From Bordetella parapertussis (lineage in GTDB: Bacteria; Pseudomonadota; Gammaproteobacteria; Burkholderiales; Burkholderiaceae_C), in contig CAMDAN010000003.1 of assembly GCA_945888535.1 (NCBI GenBank), forward strand, positions 1 to 56,139: a stretch of DNA of 56,139 nucleotides, written 5' to 3'. The notes below the pieces were generated by a model. That model ran no database searches. It saw nothing but the letters and a program-made list of their open reading frames with translations, and had not been told where the DNA came from. The translations under genes were made by a program, and so were the position numbers. Every line of letters begins with the position of its first letter. Within the stretch, counting starts at the first letter, position 1. Below are positions 37,812-48,269 of this stretch, piece after piece.

Positions 37812-38563
37812 CCGGTTGGCAAACCCTTTTGTACAAGGAAATTTTGCGTTTTTGGAAGGTGGCTTTCCAAACAATTGCGGGTCCTGTGCTGACAGCGATG
37901 TTGTACCTGCTTATTTTTGGCCACGCTTTAGAAGACCACGTCAAGGTCTACGACCAAGTGAGCTACACCGCTTTCTTGGTGCCAGGCTTGGCAATGATGA
38001 GTCTTTTACAAAACGCCTTTGCTAACAGCTCGTCTTCGCTGATCATGAGCAAGGTGATGGGCAACCTGGTATTTTTGTTGCTCACCCCTTTGTCGTATTG
38101 GCATTGGTTTGTGGCCTATGTGGGTGCGGCGGTGGTGCGGGGTGTGGTTGTAGGTGCGGGGGTCTTTGTCATCTCCGCCTTGTTTACCAGTGTCAGTTTT
38201 GAGCAGCCATTTTTTATTCTGGCTTTCGCCGTTATGGGCGCAGCGCTGATGGGCACCCTGGGTTTGATTGCGGGATTGTGGGCTGAGAAATTCGATCAGC
38301 TTGCAGCCTTCCAAAATTTTGTGGTGATGCCCATGACGTTCCTCAGCGGCGTTTTTTACTCTATTCATTCGCTCCCCGCCTTTTGGCAAACCGTCAGCCA
38401 CTTCAACCCATTCTTTTACATGATCGATGGATTTCGATTCGGCTTTTTTGGTGTGAGTGATGTCTCGCCGTGGCTCAGCATGAGCGTCGTAGGCGCATCT
38501 TTGTTGGCGGTCAGTGTGTTGGCTTTGTCTCTTTTGCGCAGCGGTTACAAACTTCGAAGCTAA
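37808..38563 (+). CDS. ABC-2 type transporter permease
   Basis: Membrane subunit (YadH-like) of the exporter with the preceding ATPase, 251 residues and about six membrane helices. The ABC-2 signature region is VMPMTFLSGVFYSIHSLP near residue 175. An amphipathic N-terminal segment (TLLYKEILRFWKVAFQTI) fits the family. It is coupled to the ATPase gene and lies just upstream of ibaG. Confidence 0.92.
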   Translation: MTGWQTLLYKEILRFWKVAFQTIAGPVLTAMLYLLIFGHALEDHVKVYDQVSYTAFLVPGLAMMSLLQNAFANSSSSLIMSKVMGNLVFLLLTPLSYWHWFVAYVGAAVVRGVVVGAGVFVISALFTSVSFEQPFFILAFAVMGAALMGTLGLIAGLWAEKFDQLAAFQNFVVMPMTFLSGVFYSIHSLPAFWQTVSHFNPFFYMIDGFRFGFFGVSDVSPWLSMSVVGASLLAVSVLALSLLRSGYKLRS

Positions 38564-38579
38564 TTTTTTTAAAACCACT

Positions 38580-38831
38580 ATGACTCCAGACCAATTAAAA
38601 AGTTTGATCACCGCAGGGCTGCCTTGCTCGCATTGCCATTTGGAAGGTGACGGTCGCCATTGGTATGCCACCATCGTCTCGACTGCCTTTGAAGGCAAGC
38701 GCCCGATCGCCCGCCATCAGCAGGTCTACGCCACCTTGGGAAACCGCATGCAAACCGACGAAGTGCACGCGCTTTCAATGAAAACTTTCACACCTGCGGA
38801 GTGGGCGCAGCAACCTGCCGCTTCGGCCTAA
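38580..38831 (+). CDS. ibaG: BolA-family protein IbaG (YrbA)
   Basis: Small BolA/YrbA-type protein of 83 residues, which works with monothiol glutaredoxins in iron-sulfur and iron homeostasis and responds to acid stress. The signature segments are [25 protein letters not shown] and [15 protein letters not shown] (histidines and Cys17-Cys20 nearby could bind metal). ATG 38580 is used rather than the frame start inside the permease gene. It is followed after 5 bases by murA, the common ibaG-murA pair. Confidence 0.9.
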   Translation: MTPDQLKSLITAGLPCSHCHLEGDGRHWYATIVSTAFEGKRPIARHQQVYATLGNRMQTDEVHALSMKTFTPAEWAQQPAASA

Positions 38832-38836
38832 ATACC

Positions 38837-40102
38837 ATGGACAAATTACGCATTCGCGGTGGTCGTCCCTTAAACGGCGAAGTGCTGATTTCAGGCGCAA
38901 AAAACGCCGCCTTGCCCGAGTTGTGTGCAGCGCTTTTGACGCCTGAGCGCGTCACTCTGCGTAACGTGCCTCGCCTTCAAGATGTCTCTACCATGCTCAA
39001 ACTCATTCGCAATATGGGTGTGCAAGTTGAGCAGGGTGAGGCGAGTATCGTCACACTTCAGGCCGCAGAGCCGATCACGGCAGAAGCGCCGTATGAGTTG
39101 GTGAAAACCATGCGCGCCTCCGTTTTAGCGCTGGGCCCCTTGCTTTCCCGATTCGGCCACGCCAAGGTGTCGCTGCCGGGTGGTTGTGCAATAGGTTCTC
39201 GCCCGGTAGACCAGCATCTCAAGGGCCTGACTTTGATGGGGGCGAAGATCGCGGTTGAGCATGGTTATATGCTCGCTGGCTTGGAGTCGGGTCTCACCCG
39301 GCTGCATGGCGCTCGCATCACCACCGACATGGTTACCGTTACGGGAACTGAAAATTTCATGATGGCCGCTGCGCTGGCCCAAGGCGAAACGATTTTAGAA
39401 AACGCCGCCCAAGAGCCTGAAATTTCTGACTTAGCAGAAATGCTGATTGCGATGGGCGCTCGGATTGAGGGCCACGGCACCAGCCGTATCCGCATTCAAG
39501 GCGTTGACGCTTTGCATGGATGCACCCACCAAGTGGTTGCTGACCGCATCGAAGCCGGAACGTTTTTGTGTGCGGTGGCGGCAACCGGTGGCGATGTTCT
39601 TTTGCGCCATGGGCGCGCGGACCACTTAGACGCGGTGATTGAAAAATTGCAAGCTGCAGGTGCAACGGTGGTGGCCGTCGATGGCGGTATCCGTGTGCAA
39701 TCGTCTGGGCGTTTGAAGGCACAAAATTTCCGAACCACCGAGTACCCCGGTTTCCCTACCGATATGCAAGCCCAGTTCATGGCTTTGAATAGCATTTCTC
39801 ACGGCGCGTCTAAAGTGACAGAGACGATCTTTGAAAACCGCTTTATGCATGTCAACGAGTTGGTTCGTTTGGGCGCTCAGATTCAAATTGAAGGCAAGGT
39901 GTCCTTGGTCGAAGGCGTAGCGAAGCTCTCTGGTGCCACCGTGATGGCGACCGATTTGCGGGCCTCGGCGTCTTTGGTGATTGCCGGTTTAGTGGCAGAG
40001 GGCGAAACGATGGTTGACCGTATTTACCACCTTGACCGCGGATACGATCAAATGGAAACTAAATTACGCGCCTTGGGCGCAGACATTGAGCGAACCCGAT
40101 AG
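38837..40102 (+). CDS. murA: UDP-N-acetylglucosamine 1-carboxyvinyltransferase
   Basis: First committed enzyme of peptidoglycan synthesis, adding enolpyruvate from PEP to UDP-GlcNAc; 421 residues. The catalytic, fosfomycin-reactive Cys is in [16 protein letters not shown] near residue 117. ATG 38837 begins MDKLRIRGG; the frame's upstream extension overlaps ibaG. hisG begins 25 bases after its stop. Confidence 0.97.
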   Translation: MDKLRIRGGRPLNGEVLISGAKNAALPELCAALLTPERVTLRNVPRLQDVSTMLKLIRNMGVQVEQGEASIVTLQAAEPITAEAPYELVKTMRASVLALGPLLSRFGHAKVSLPGGCAIGSRPVDQHLKGLTLMGAKIAVEHGYMLAGLESGLTRLHGARITTDMVTVTGTENFMMAAALAQGETILENAAQEPEISDLAEMLIAMGARIEGHGTSRIRIQGVDALHGCTHQVVADRIEAGTFLCAVAATGGDVLLRHGRADHLDAVIEKLQAAGATVVAVDGGIRVQSSGRLKAQNFRTTEYPGFPTDMQAQFMALNSISHGASKVTETIFENRFMHVNELVRLGAQIQIEGKVSLVEGVAKLSGATVMATDLRASASLVIAGLVAEGETMVDRIYHLDRGYDQMETKLRALGADIERTR

Positions 40103-40127
40103 CCACCCCCACTAAAGCGAGCCGACC

Positions 40128-40793
40128 ATGATCACACTCGCCTTGTCCAAAGGCCGTATTTTTGAAGAAACCCTGCCCCTGCTTCGTGCGGCAGGGATTC
40201 AGGTCTTGGACGACCCTGAAAAATCGCGAAAGTTAATCCTTGAAACCAACCAGCCCGACGTTCGGGTCTTGGTCGTGCGTGCCACCGATGTTCCCACCTA
40301 CGTTCAGTTCGGTGGGGCTGACATGGGCATCACAGGCAAAGACACTTTGCTAGAGCACGGTAGCGACTGGGGTGGCGCTGGCAACGGGGCAGGTCTGTAC
40401 CAGCCTTTGGATTTAGACATTGCAAAATGCCGCATCAGTGTGGCAGTGCGTGCTGACTTTGATTACGCCTCAGCGGTACGCCAAGGCTCGCGGTTGAAAG
40501 TCGCGACCAAATACGTGGCGATAGCGAGAGAGTTTTTTGCCAATAAAGGGGTCCACGTTGACCTCATCAAGCTCTACGGAAGCATGGAGCTCGCGCCATT
40601 GGTGGGTATGGCGGATGCTATTGTTGATTTGGTCTCAACGGGCAACACCCTCAAGGCCAATCGCTTGGTAGAGGTTGAGCACATCATGGACATCAGCTCC
40701 CGGCTGGTCGTGAACCAAGCGGCGTTGAAGCTCAAGCGCGAACCGATGCGAAAAATCATCGATGCGTTTGCCAGCGCCGTAGGAAAAGTCTAA
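40128..40793 (+). CDS. hisG: ATP phosphoribosyltransferase, short form
   Basis: First step of histidine synthesis, joining ATP and PRPP. At 221 residues it is the short form, lacking the regulatory C-terminal domain of long HisG, and would need HisZ as partner; no hisZ is in the window. Conserved segments include [14 protein letters not shown] and [16 protein letters not shown]. It opens the his cluster. Confidence 0.95.
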   Translation: MITLALSKGRIFEETLPLLRAAGIQVLDDPEKSRKLILETNQPDVRVLVVRATDVPTYVQFGGADMGITGKDTLLEHGSDWGGAGNGAGLYQPLDLDIAKCRISVAVRADFDYASAVRQGSRLKVATKYVAIAREFFANKGVHVDLIKLYGSMELAPLVGMADAIVDLVSTGNTLKANRLVEVEHIMDISSRLVVNQAALKLKREPMRKIIDAFASAVGKV

Positions 40794-40810
40794 AGTTTTA
40801 AAGCGCCCAC

Positions 40811-42163
40811 ATGCGTTCTGTCCCTCTCTCTGCTAAACCCTTGCGACTGTCGACTGCAGATGCGCAGTTTGAGGTGGATTTCGCAAGCCGCCTGCATTGG
40901 TCTGCCGACACCGACGCCGCTATCGAGCAGCGCGTGGCCGACATCTTGGCCGATGTGAAGCAGCGCGGTGACGCGGCGGTTTTGGATTACACCCAACGCT
41001 TTGACGGCCTTCAAGCCCCTGAGGTGAAAGCGCTGGAGATCACCCAAACTGAGTTACAAGCCGCACTTGACAGCCTGCCCGCCGCACAGCGCGACGCTCT
41101 GCAAGCGGCTGCTTCCCGTGTGCGCCAATACCACGAGGCGCAAAAGAAAGCGTCTGGCGAAAGCTGGTCTTATCGCGACGAAGACGGCACGCTGCTGGGC
41201 CAAAAAGTTACGCCGCTTGACCGTGTGGGTATTTATGTTCCCGGCGGTAAAGCTGCATATCCCTCTTCGGTGTTGATGAACGCGATTCCGGCCCATGTGG
41301 CTGGGGTGCAAGAGATCATTATGGTGGTGCCTACCCCGCAAGGCGTGCGTAACCCGCTGGTGCTGGCCGCCGCTTGTGTGGCCGGTGTGAGTCGCGCCTT
41401 CACCTTGGGCGGTGCGCAAGCCGTTGGGGCTCTCGCTTATGGCACGGCCACCATTCCCAAAGTAGACAAGATCACCGGCCCGGGCAACGCCTATGTGGCC
41501 AGCGCCAAAAAGCGCGTGTTCGGTACGGTAGGTATCGACATGATCGCCGGCCCCAGCGAAATCTTGGTCTTGGCCGATGGCACCACGCCCGCCGAATGGG
41601 TGGCAATGGATCTCTTTAGTCAGGCCGAGCACGACGAGCTGGCGCAAAGTATTTTGCTGTGCCCCGACGCCGCGTACATCGCCGAAGTTCAAGCCGCCAT
41701 CGACCGCCTGCTGCCCGAGATGCCACGGCGCGAGATCATTACCAAGTCTTTGAACGACCGGGGCGCTTTGATCCTGACCCGCAATATGGAAGAAGCCTGC
41801 GCCCTCAGCAACCGTATCGCGCCGGAGCACCTCGAAGTCTCCAGCCGCGACCCGCACCGCTGGGAGCCGCTGCTGCGCCATGCAGGCGCGATCTTCTTGG
41901 GCGCGTTCACCAGCGAATCTTTGGGTGACTACTGCGCTGGCCCTAATCACGTTTTACCCACTAGCGGTACGGCGCGCTTTTCGTCGCCGTTGGGCGTGTA
42001 TGACTTCCAAAAACGCAGCAGCCTGATCGAGGTGAGCGAAGCCGGTGCGCAGCCGCTGGGCCGCATCGCCGCCGAACTGGCTTATGGCGAAGGTCTGCAA
42101 GCCCACGCCCGCGCCGCCGAGATGCGCCTCAACCCAGTGCCCCCGATGCGAGATTCGAAATGA
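40811..42163 (+). CDS. hisD: Histidinol dehydrogenase
   Basis: Oxidises histidinol to histidine through two NAD-dependent steps, with a bound zinc. 450 residues. The [18 protein letters not shown] and [15 protein letters not shown] motifs and [10 protein letters not shown] are present, as are the metal-ligand region [10 protein letters not shown] and APEHLEV. It overlaps hisC by 4 bases (ATGA). Confidence 0.97.
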   Translation: MRSVPLSAKPLRLSTADAQFEVDFASRLHWSADTDAAIEQRVADILADVKQRGDAAVLDYTQRFDGLQAPEVKALEITQTELQAALDSLPAAQRDALQAAASRVRQYHEAQKKASGESWSYRDEDGTLLGQKVTPLDRVGIYVPGGKAAYPSSVLMNAIPAHVAGVQEIIMVVPTPQGVRNPLVLAAACVAGVSRAFTLGGAQAVGALAYGTATIPKVDKITGPGNAYVASAKKRVFGTVGIDMIAGPSEILVLADGTTPAEWVAMDLFSQAEHDELAQSILLCPDAAYIAEVQAAIDRLLPEMPRREIITKSLNDRGALILTRNMEEACALSNRIAPEHLEVSSRDPHRWEPLLRHAGAIFLGAFTSESLGDYCAGPNHVLPTSGTARFSSPLGVYDFQKRSSLIEVSEAGAQPLGRIAAELAYGEGLQAHARAAEMRLNPVPPMRDSK

Positions 42164-43245
42164 GCACTGTCAATCCTTCATTGATGCAACGTATTCGCCA
42201 AGACGTGCAGTCCATGCACGCCTACGCTATTCAGGATTCGGCGGGCATGGTCAAGCTCGATGCGATGGAAAACCCGCACCGTCTTAACGCTGATTTGCAA
42301 AAAGCCTTGGGCGAACGCTTAGGCGCTTTGGCGCTTAACCGCTACCCCGGCGAACGTGTGAACGAACTGCGCCATGCGCTGGCTGCTTATGCAGGTATGC
42401 CCGAAGGCTTCGACATCATGCTGGGCAACGGCTCAGACGAATTGATCTCTTTGCTGGCCATGGCCTGCGATGTACCTGGCGCTTCCGTTCTATCCCCTTT
42501 GCCCGGCTTCGTCATGTATGCCATGAGCGCCCAGCTGCAAGGCCTAGCTTTCCATGGCGTGCCGCTCACCGCCGACTTTGAAATCGACGAAGCCGCCATG
42601 CTGGCCGCTATTGCCAAGCACAAGCCGTCTATCGTTTACCTGGCCTACCCCAACAACCCCACCGGCAACCTCTGGAACGACGACACGATCGAAAAGATCG
42701 TGTTGGCCCAGGGCGCGCAAGGCGGATTGGTGGTCATGGACGAGGCCTACCAGCCGTTTGCCAGCCGCAGCTACATCGACCGCATCACCCGCCATTCGCA
42801 TGTTTTGCTCATGCGTACGCTCAGCAAGTTTGGTCTGGCCGGTGTGCGCTTGGGTTACATGATTGGCCCCAAGGCTTTGGTAGCCGAGATCGACAAGGTG
42901 CGCCCGCCCTACAACATCAGTGTGCTCAACGCGGAGTGCGCCCTGTTCGCGCTGGAGCACTCCGAGGTGTTTGCAGAACAAGCCAAAGACCTGCGCGAGC
43001 AGCGTGCTCGCCTCTTGAAAGAATTGGCCGCCTTAGCCGGCGTAAAGCCTTTTCCGAGCGAAGCCAACATGATCTTGGTTCGGGTGCCCGATGCCGCCAA
43101 AACCTTTGAAGGTTTAAAAGCCCAAGGTGTGCTGATCAAGAACGTTTCTAAAATGCACCCATTACTGGCAAACTGTTTGCGTTTGACCGTTGGAACTGCC
43201 CAAGAAAATACCCAGCTGCTTGCAGCAATGAAGGTCTCTGTATGA
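42160..43245 (+). CDS. hisC: Histidinol-phosphate aminotransferase
   Basis: PLP-dependent transaminase making L-histidinol phosphate; 361 residues. The [10 protein letters not shown] motif and the PLP lysine in [15 protein letters not shown] are intact. Tight 4-base overlaps join it to hisD and hisB. Confidence 0.96.
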   Translation: MSTVNPSLMQRIRQDVQSMHAYAIQDSAGMVKLDAMENPHRLNADLQKALGERLGALALNRYPGERVNELRHALAAYAGMPEGFDIMLGNGSDELISLLAMACDVPGASVLSPLPGFVMYAMSAQLQGLAFHGVPLTADFEIDEAAMLAAIAKHKPSIVYLAYPNNPTGNLWNDDTIEKIVLAQGAQGGLVVMDEAYQPFASRSYIDRITRHSHVLLMRTLSKFGLAGVRLGYMIGPKALVAEIDKVRPPYNISVLNAECALFALEHSEVFAEQAKDLREQRARLLKELAALAGVKPFPSEANMILVRVPDAAKTFEGLKAQGVLIKNVSKMHPLLANCLRLTVGTAQENTQLLAAMKVSV

Positions 43246-43853
43246 CTCTGTCCCATTCTCCTGAATCGCGTATTGCTGAAGTTACGCGCAATACAGCTGA
43301 AACCCGTATTCGCGTCAAAGTCAATCTTGACGGAACAGGCCAGTCCAAACTGTCCACGGGCATTGGCTTTTTTGACCACATGCTCGACCAAATTTCCCGC
43401 CATGGTTTGATCGATTTAGAGATTCATGCTGAAGGCGATCTGCATATTGACGGCCACCACACGGTAGAAGACGTGGGAATCACCTTGGGCCAAGCGGTTT
43501 TGAAAGCGCTGGGCGACAAAAAAGGAATCCGTCGATACGGCCACGCCTATGTCCCGCTGGATGAAGCCTTGTCTCGCGTGGTGATGGACCTTTCAGGCCG
43601 CCCTGGTTTAGAAATGCATGTTCCCTTTAAAAGCGGGATGGTCGGCGCGTTTGATACCCAGCTCGCCCATGAATTTTTCCAAGGCTTTGTCAACCATGCG
43701 GGCGTCACGCTGCATATCGACAACCTCAAAGGCGAAAACGCCCACCACCAAGCAGAAACCGTATTCAAGGCGTTCGCCCGCGCATTGCGCAGCGCCATCG
43801 AATTAGACCCGCGTGCTTTGGGCACGATTCCTTCGACCAAGGGTTCCCTCTAA
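43242..43853 (+). CDS. hisB: Imidazoleglycerol-phosphate dehydratase
   Basis: Mn-dependent dehydratase, 203 residues, single-function (no histidinol phosphatase domain as in E. coli). The metal-binding motifs GFFDHMLDQ and [11 protein letters not shown], plus the matching second pair ending GENAHHQAE, are present. Overlaps hisC by 4 bases. Confidence 0.97.
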   Translation: MTLSHSPESRIAEVTRNTAETRIRVKVNLDGTGQSKLSTGIGFFDHMLDQISRHGLIDLEIHAEGDLHIDGHHTVEDVGITLGQAVLKALGDKKGIRRYGHAYVPLDEALSRVVMDLSGRPGLEMHVPFKSGMVGAFDTQLAHEFFQGFVNHAGVTLHIDNLKGENAHHQAETVFKAFARALRSAIELDPRALGTIPSTKGSL

Positions 43854-43855
43854 CG

Positions 43856-44512
43856 ATGAAAACAGTGGCGATAGTGGATTACGGAATGGGTAATCTGCGT
43901 TCTGTAACGCAAGCGGTGATGCATGCGGCACAAGGCGAAGGGGTCGAAACGGTCTGGGCCCGAACGCCTGAAGAAGTCATGGCCGCAGAGCGGGTGGTTT
44001 TGCCAGGCCAAGGCGGGATGCGTGACTGTATGCGCGAACTCCATGACTCTGGAATGTTGCCCGCGGTTTTACATGCGGCAGCGAATAAACCGTTAATGGG
44101 CGTCTGCGTCGGAATGCAAATGCTGCTGGACCACAGTGAAGAATTGGACACCCCGTGTTTGGGTTTGGTCGCTGGGAAGGTTGTTAAATTTGAGCTCGAA
44201 GGCCAGATTCAGCCCGATGGCAGCCGCTACAAAGTTCCCCAAATGGGCTGGAACCAGGTTTGGCAAAGCGCTCCTGGCGGGACCAAACACCCTGTCTGGG
44301 GAGACGTCCCGGATGGGAGCCACTTTTACTTTGTCCACAGTTATTACGCCCGTCCGTTGGAAGTTCGCCACACTGCAGGCGAAACGGACTACGGTTCCCG
44401 CTTTACCTCGGCCATTGCGCGCGATAATATTTTCGCAACCCAATTCCACCCTGAAAAAAGCGCCCAACAAGGTTTAGCCCTATACCGTAACTTCTTGCGA
44501 TGGAATCCCTGA
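43856..44512 (+). CDS. hisH: Imidazole glycerol phosphate synthase, glutaminase subunit
   Basis: Glutaminase half of IGP synthase, 218 residues, which feeds ammonia to HisF. The triad Cys is in [12 protein letters not shown]; His and Glu are in [11 protein letters not shown]. The ammonia-tunnel partner HisF lies at 46194, separated by hisA and the mutarotase gene. Confidence 0.96.
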   Translation: MKTVAIVDYGMGNLRSVTQAVMHAAQGEGVETVWARTPEEVMAAERVVLPGQGGMRDCMRELHDSGMLPAVLHAAANKPLMGVCVGMQMLLDHSEELDTPCLGLVAGKVVKFELEGQIQPDGSRYKVPQMGWNQVWQSAPGGTKHPVWGDVPDGSHFYFVHSYYARPLEVRHTAGETDYGSRFTSAIARDNIFATQFHPEKSAQQGLALYRNFLRWNP

Positions 44513-44600
44513 GCCTCTATTTAGCGCCGTTGCACACCATTGGCTCAACGCCCCCATTCAATTTCCTTTACCCTTTTTCACCACCCACTGCTAAAGCACC

Positions 44601-45341
44601 ATGCTGTTAATTCCTGCGATTGACCTCAAAGACGGCCACTGTGTTCGCCTCAAACAAGGCGATATGGACCAATCCACCACCTTCGGCGAAGACCCCGCGG
44701 TCATGGCCCGCAGTTGGGTCGACAAAGGGGCGCGGCGTTTGCATTTGGTGGATCTCAATGGCGCATTCGCGGGCCACCCTAAAAACGAAGTGGCGATCCG
44801 TAAAATTTTGAAAGAAGTGGGCAGTGAGATCGACGTTCAACTCGGCGGCGGAATCCGCGACCTGGACACGATTGAGCGTTACTTAGACGCGGGCTTGCGT
44901 TACGTCATCATCGGAACGGCCGCAGTAAAAAACCCCGGCTTTTTACAAGATGCGTGTACTGCGTTTGGCGGCCACATCATCGTGGGTCTAGATGCCAAAG
45001 AAGGCAAAGTCGCCACCGATGGCTGGAGCAAGCTTACCCGCCACGATGTCGTCGATTTAGGAAAAAAATTCGAAGACTACGGCGTCGAATCGATTATCTA
45101 CACCGATATTGGGCGCGACGGCATGCTCAGCGGCATCAATATCGAAGCCACGGTCAAACTGGCCCAAGCCCTAACGATCCCTGTGATTGCCTCGGGCGGC
45201 TTGAGTAATCTTGCGGACATAGAGGCGCTGTGCGCGGTGGAAGACGAGGGCGTGGAGGGTGTGATTTGCGGCCGGGCGATCTACACCGGCGACTTGGACT
45301 TTGCCGCCGGCCAAGCCCGCGCTGACGAACTCAATGGTTAA
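44601..45341 (+). CDS. hisA: Phosphoribosylformimino-AICAR-phosphate isomerase
   Basis: TIM-barrel isomerase of histidine synthesis, 246 residues. The catalytic Asp of strand 1 is in [12 protein letters not shown] and the second in [18 protein letters not shown] and [10 protein letters not shown] are phosphate-binding loops. An 88-base spacer separates it from hisH and holds no recognised signal. It overlaps the mutarotase gene by 8 bases. Confidence 0.96.
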   Translation: MLLIPAIDLKDGHCVRLKQGDMDQSTTFGEDPAVMARSWVDKGARRLHLVDLNGAFAGHPKNEVAIRKILKEVGSEIDVQLGGGIRDLDTIERYLDAGLRYVIIGTAAVKNPGFLQDACTAFGGHIIVGLDAKEGKVATDGWSKLTRHDVVDLGKKFEDYGVESIIYTDIGRDGMLSGINIEATVKLAQALTIPVIASGGLSNLADIEALCAVEDEGVEGVICGRAIYTGDLDFAAGQARADELNG

Positions 45342-46188
45342 AGCGCCCCCAGCGCGTTGCACACGGGAAACCATCCACGGACAAGCCTGCTGGACCTTGG
45401 TCTTAAACCAAGGAGATTCGTTGACAGTGACCGAGCAGGGCGCCCAGGTGGTGTCTTGGATTTCTCAAGGACACGAGCAACTTTTTCTTAGTCCTAAAAA
45501 CCTGTGGGATGGCGCTAGAGCCATTCGGGGCGGAATCCCTGTGTGCTTCCCGCAATTCAATCAGCGCGGTTCGCTCCCCAAACACGGATTTGCGCGAAAC
45601 GTGGCGTGGCAAGCGGGGGAGCCCCAAGTGTCCGAAGCCGGTATGACTCTGGGCTTCACGCTCAACCACGGGCCAGCAACCCAAAAATTCTGGAGCGCAG
45701 AATTTCAAGCGCAAGTCCAAATTCATCTTTCCCCCAACGCACTCAAAGTGGATTTGTCTGTCAGCAATCTGGGCGAAACCGAATTACAGTTTTCTGGCGC
45801 ACTGCATACCTACTTGGCGGTCAGCGATATTTCAACAACCACCTTACGCGGTTTGCAGGGGCAGTCGGTGTGGGACGCTGTTTGCGACGCGCACACCCAA
45901 GCCAGCGAGACGCTAACTTTTTATGGTGAATTTGACCGCGTCTATGCGGCGTCGCCAAAGCCTTTGGTTTTACAAGACGGCGCTCGTACGTTGGAAATAA
46001 GCCAAAGCCTCTCTTGGGCGCAGACCGTGGTTTGGAATCCTGGCGCAACCCTCTGCGCTACCTTAGCTGACATGCCGCCAGACGGCTTTGCGCATATGCT
46101 TTGCGTAGAAGCAGCCCAAGTTTTTTCTCCTATTCATGTTCCAGCCCACGGCCAATGGCAGGGTTGGCAAAGTTTTACCCTTCAATAA
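45334..46188 (+). CDS. D-hexose-6-phosphate mutarotase (YeaD-like aldose epimerase)
   Basis: Galactose-mutarotase-fold protein of 284 residues resembling glucose-6-phosphate 1-epimerase. The [24 protein letters not shown] segment holds the conserved catalytic His, and [13 protein letters not shown] and GEFDRVY complete the active site. ATG 45334 overlaps the hisA end by 8 bases; hisF starts 5 bases after its stop, so it is co-transcribed with the his genes. A role in histidine synthesis is not known and is not implied by the sequence. Confidence 0.85.
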   Translation: MVKAPPARCTRETIHGQACWTLVLNQGDSLTVTEQGAQVVSWISQGHEQLFLSPKNLWDGARAIRGGIPVCFPQFNQRGSLPKHGFARNVAWQAGEPQVSEAGMTLGFTLNHGPATQKFWSAEFQAQVQIHLSPNALKVDLSVSNLGETELQFSGALHTYLAVSDISTTTLRGLQGQSVWDAVCDAHTQASETLTFYGEFDRVYAASPKPLVLQDGARTLEISQSLSWAQTVVWNPGATLCATLADMPPDGFAHMLCVEAAQVFSPIHVPAHGQWQGWQSFTLQ

Positions 46189-46193
46189 TTCTT

Positions 46194-46994
46194 ATGCTGG
46201 CTAAACGCATCATTCCTTGCTTAGACGTCACTGGCGGTCGCGTCGTTAAAGGCGTCAACTTCGTCGAACTCCGCGACGCCGGTGACCCGGTTGAAATCGC
46301 TGCCCGTTACAACGACCAAGGGGCGGATGAACTGACCTTTTTAGATATCACTGCGACCAGCGACGGCCGCGACGTCATCCTTCACATCATTGAAGCCGTG
46401 GCATCTCAGGTTTTTATTCCTCTGACGGTTGGCGGCGGTGTGCGCCAAGTGGAAGACGTCAGGCGCTTACTTAACGCTGGCGCAGACAAAGTGAGCTTTA
46501 ACTCTGCGGCAATAGCCAACCCCCAAGTCATCCGAGACGCCTCAGCCAAATACGGCGCACAGTGCATCGTGGTCGCCATCGACGCCAAACGCCGCACCGG
46601 TGAAGACGAACAACGTTTAGGCGTCAACGGTTTGCCCGTCGGCCCCGGCTGGGACGTATTCAGCCACGGCGGCCGTAAAAACGTGGGGCTGGATGCGGTC
46701 GCGTGGGCAAAGCAAATGGCCGACTACGGCGCTGGCGAAATCTTACTCACCAGCATGGACCGTGACGGCACGAAGAGCGGCTTTGATTTGCAACTCACCC
46801 GCGCCGTGGCTGACCTCGTGCCCGTTCCCGTGATTGCTTCCGGCGGCGTAGGCAACCTCGACCATTTGGCCGATGGCGTGAGCATCGGCGGGGCAGATGC
46901 GGTGCTGGCCGCCAGCATTTTTCACTACGGCGAATACACCGTACAGCAAGCGAAAGAGCGGATGCGGGAGCGCGGGATTCCAGTGCGGTTGTGA
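46194..46994 (+). CDS. hisF: Imidazole glycerol phosphate synthase, cyclase subunit
   Basis: Cyclase half of IGP synthase, 266 residues, making IGP and AICAR with ammonia from HisH. Catalytic Asp residues are in [10 protein letters not shown] and [20 protein letters not shown] and [13 protein letters not shown] are phosphate loops. The protein ends normally at RGIPVRL, so the cassette cluster that follows 7 bases later does not truncate it. ATG 46194 is used; the frame's upstream part lies inside the mutarotase gene. Confidence 0.97.
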   Translation: MLAKRIIPCLDVTGGRVVKGVNFVELRDAGDPVEIAARYNDQGADELTFLDITATSDGRDVILHIIEAVASQVFIPLTVGGGVRQVEDVRRLLNAGADKVSFNSAAIANPQVIRDASAKYGAQCIVVAIDAKRRTGEDEQRLGVNGLPVGPGWDVFSHGGRKNVGLDAVAWAKQMADYGAGEILLTSMDRDGTKSGFDLQLTRAVADLVPVPVIASGGVGNLDHLADGVSIGGADAVLAASIFHYGEYTVQQAKERMRERGIPVRL

Positions 46995-47177
46995 TGTTGC
47001 GTTAGACAAAGAGCAGCAGGACAATAGTCTTGCACGAAAATAAAACTAATAAAAAACGATTCCGATATAGGCAATCTGTGGCTTTTTTAGGGTTATAGTT
47101 TGGGTATCAATTGCACTCGCCCACCTGATCAAGCAAGTGGCTTACAGCCAATTTATCTGAAAGATGTATCGACACTG

Positions 47178-47200
47178 CCCGGATGTATCCACCGGGTTTT
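47178..47200 (+). terminator. Weak terminator-like hairpin within cassette 1
   Basis: CCCGG (47178-47182) pairs with CCGGG (47192-47196), loop of 9 bases, followed by four T. It precedes the cassette lipoprotein gene, so it could limit read-through from the his genes. The T tract is short, so it may not terminate. Confidence 0.3.
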
Positions 47201-47252
47201 GTGGTCTACATTACGTTGGGCGTCACAGCCAATCAACTACACAGGAGGGCTC

Positions 47253-47627
47253 ATGTTCCGCTACCTTGCAATCTTCGCTGTCTTCGCGCTTTCAGGCTGC
47301 GCAACCACAGCCGGCTACGAGAAGGTTCTCAACTCCTGGGTTGGCGCCCAAGAGATTGACCTTGTTCGCAGTTGGGGCCCTCCAGTTCAGGTGTATGAGG
47401 CAGGTGGCAGAAAGTTCACCGTCTATTCGGCCAAGCGCAATGTTTACTTGCCAGGTACGTCACCGACGTACCAGACCAATGTGATCGGCAATACCGCCTA
47501 CACAACGGCAGTTGGGGGAAGCCCAGCAATGAATATCGGCATGTCGTGCATGACAACATTTGAATTGGAGGGTTCTCGCGTGGTCTCATGGACGTACAAG
47601 GGGAACGACTGCAAGGCCAAAGAGTAG
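47253..47627 (+). CDS. Small cassette-borne lipoprotein of unknown function
   Basis: A 124-residue lipoprotein encoded in integron cassette 1. Signal peptide ends in the lipobox LSGC (Cys about 16), followed by YEKVLNSWVGAQEIDLVRSWGPP, a pattern of short lipoproteins I recognise from cassettes and genomes but cannot name. The C-terminal half has cysteines in MSCMTTF and GNDCKAKE that may form a disulfide. The ATG at 47253 has a strong AGGAGG (47243-47248). The first 250 bases of the cassette carry no gene. Confidence 0.75.
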   Translation: MFRYLAIFAVFALSGCATTAGYEKVLNSWVGAQEIDLVRSWGPPVQVYEAGGRKFTVYSAKRNVYLPGTSPTYQTNVIGNTAYTTAVGGSPAMNIGMSCMTTFELEGSRVVSWTYKGNDCKAKE

Positions 47628-47646
47628 ATCTGCTAGCGATAGTGCC

Positions 47647-47704
47647 GCCCAACCCATCGCTCCAGCTGACCGCCTTCGGCGGCCTCTGAGCTCAGACGTT
47701 AGGC
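47647..47704 (+). other. attC recombination site of cassette 1 (58 bp)
   Basis: Left core GCCCAAC (47647-47653) and right core GTTAGGC (47698-47704) flank an imperfect inverted repeat. The centre is CCGCC/GGCGG (47670-47674 with 47678-47682) around a TTC loop. Recombination is expected after the G of the right core (47698). Size and layout match known attC sites. Confidence 0.85.
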
Positions 47705-47742
47705 CTCACAATCCCCCTCCTTCATTACTCTTTGTCAAAATC

Positions 47743-48129
47743 ATGAATCGCCAACTCATCAGCTCCGGATCAGTCTTTTAAGAGCAGATCGGTTACTCAC
47801 GTGCAGTCGCCCAAGGACCGTTCGTCTTCGTCTCCGGTACGACCGGATTCAACTACGAAACGATGACCATTGAAGAAGGCGTAGCTGAGCAAGCCGAGCA
47901 GTGTCTAAAGAACATCGATCAAGCGTTGCTCAAGGCTGGCGCTAGCCTCGCAGACACGGTCAGGGTGACCTACGTACTACCGAACGGCGAGGACTTTGAA
48001 CAGTGTTGGCCAGTCCTGAAGAAGTACCTCGGGGACGTTCGACCCGCAGCAATGATGATCTCGGCCAAGCTGCTTGACCCGCGCATGAAGATAGAGATTG
48101 AAGTTACTGCCATGAAGCAGTCAACTTAA
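47743..48129 (+). pseudogene. RidA-family (YjgF/YER057c/UK114) gene with in-frame stop, cassette-borne
   Basis: Frame from ATG 47743 encodes MNRQLISSGSVF, then TAA at 47779-47781, then EQIGYSRAVAQGPFVFVSGTTGF and the rest of a RidA protein without any frameshift, to a total of 128 codons. RidA-type proteins usually remove reactive enamines and imines. Relatives carry a sense codon where the stop is. The remaining intact frame from ATG 47863 gives 88 residues lacking the first beta strands. Readthrough or a sequencing error would restore it. The gene sits in cassette 2 between the two attC sites. Confidence 0.78.
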
Positions 48130-48148
48130 ACATGCCGCGAGTAGTGAG

Positions 48149-48235
48149 GCCTAACCCCTCGCTCAACCTGAGAGCCAACGGCGTGGCACAAAGCTGCGCC
48201 ACGCCGTCGCCTCCAGGTTAGCTCGAACGTTAGAA
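48149..48235 (+). other. attC recombination site of cassette 2 (87 bp)
   Basis: Left core GCCTAAC (48149-48155) and right core GTTAGAA (48229-48235) flank paired arms: AACCTG (48165-48170) with CAGGTT (48214-48219), and a perfect 10-bp stem ACGGCGTGGC (48178-48187) with GCCACGCCGT (48198-48207). The left core is the exact complement of GTTAGGC at the cassette 2 start, as required for excision as a circle. This is the strongest evidence for integron origin. Confidence 0.9.
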
Positions 48236-48269
48236 GTTCAAGCCCACTGGTGATTTGACGCCAATTAAG

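Noticed and set aside
38006..38698. Long minus-strand frame over the ABC permease and ibaG (230 codons)
   Set aside because: It lies antisense to two real genes and its composition shows no domain.
41054..41950. Long minus-strand frame over hisD (298 codons)
   Set aside because: It is antisense to a well-conserved hisD, has no family resemblance and reflects codon bias on the other strand.
46194..46994. hisF truncated by the cassette insertion
   Set aside because: The protein ends normally at RGIPVRL and has its own stop 7 bases before the first core.
47001..47007. GTTAGAC at the left edge as an integron attI site
   Set aside because: No integrase gene or attI-type binding sites are present; it is treated as a recombined core (host G plus cassette TTAGAC).
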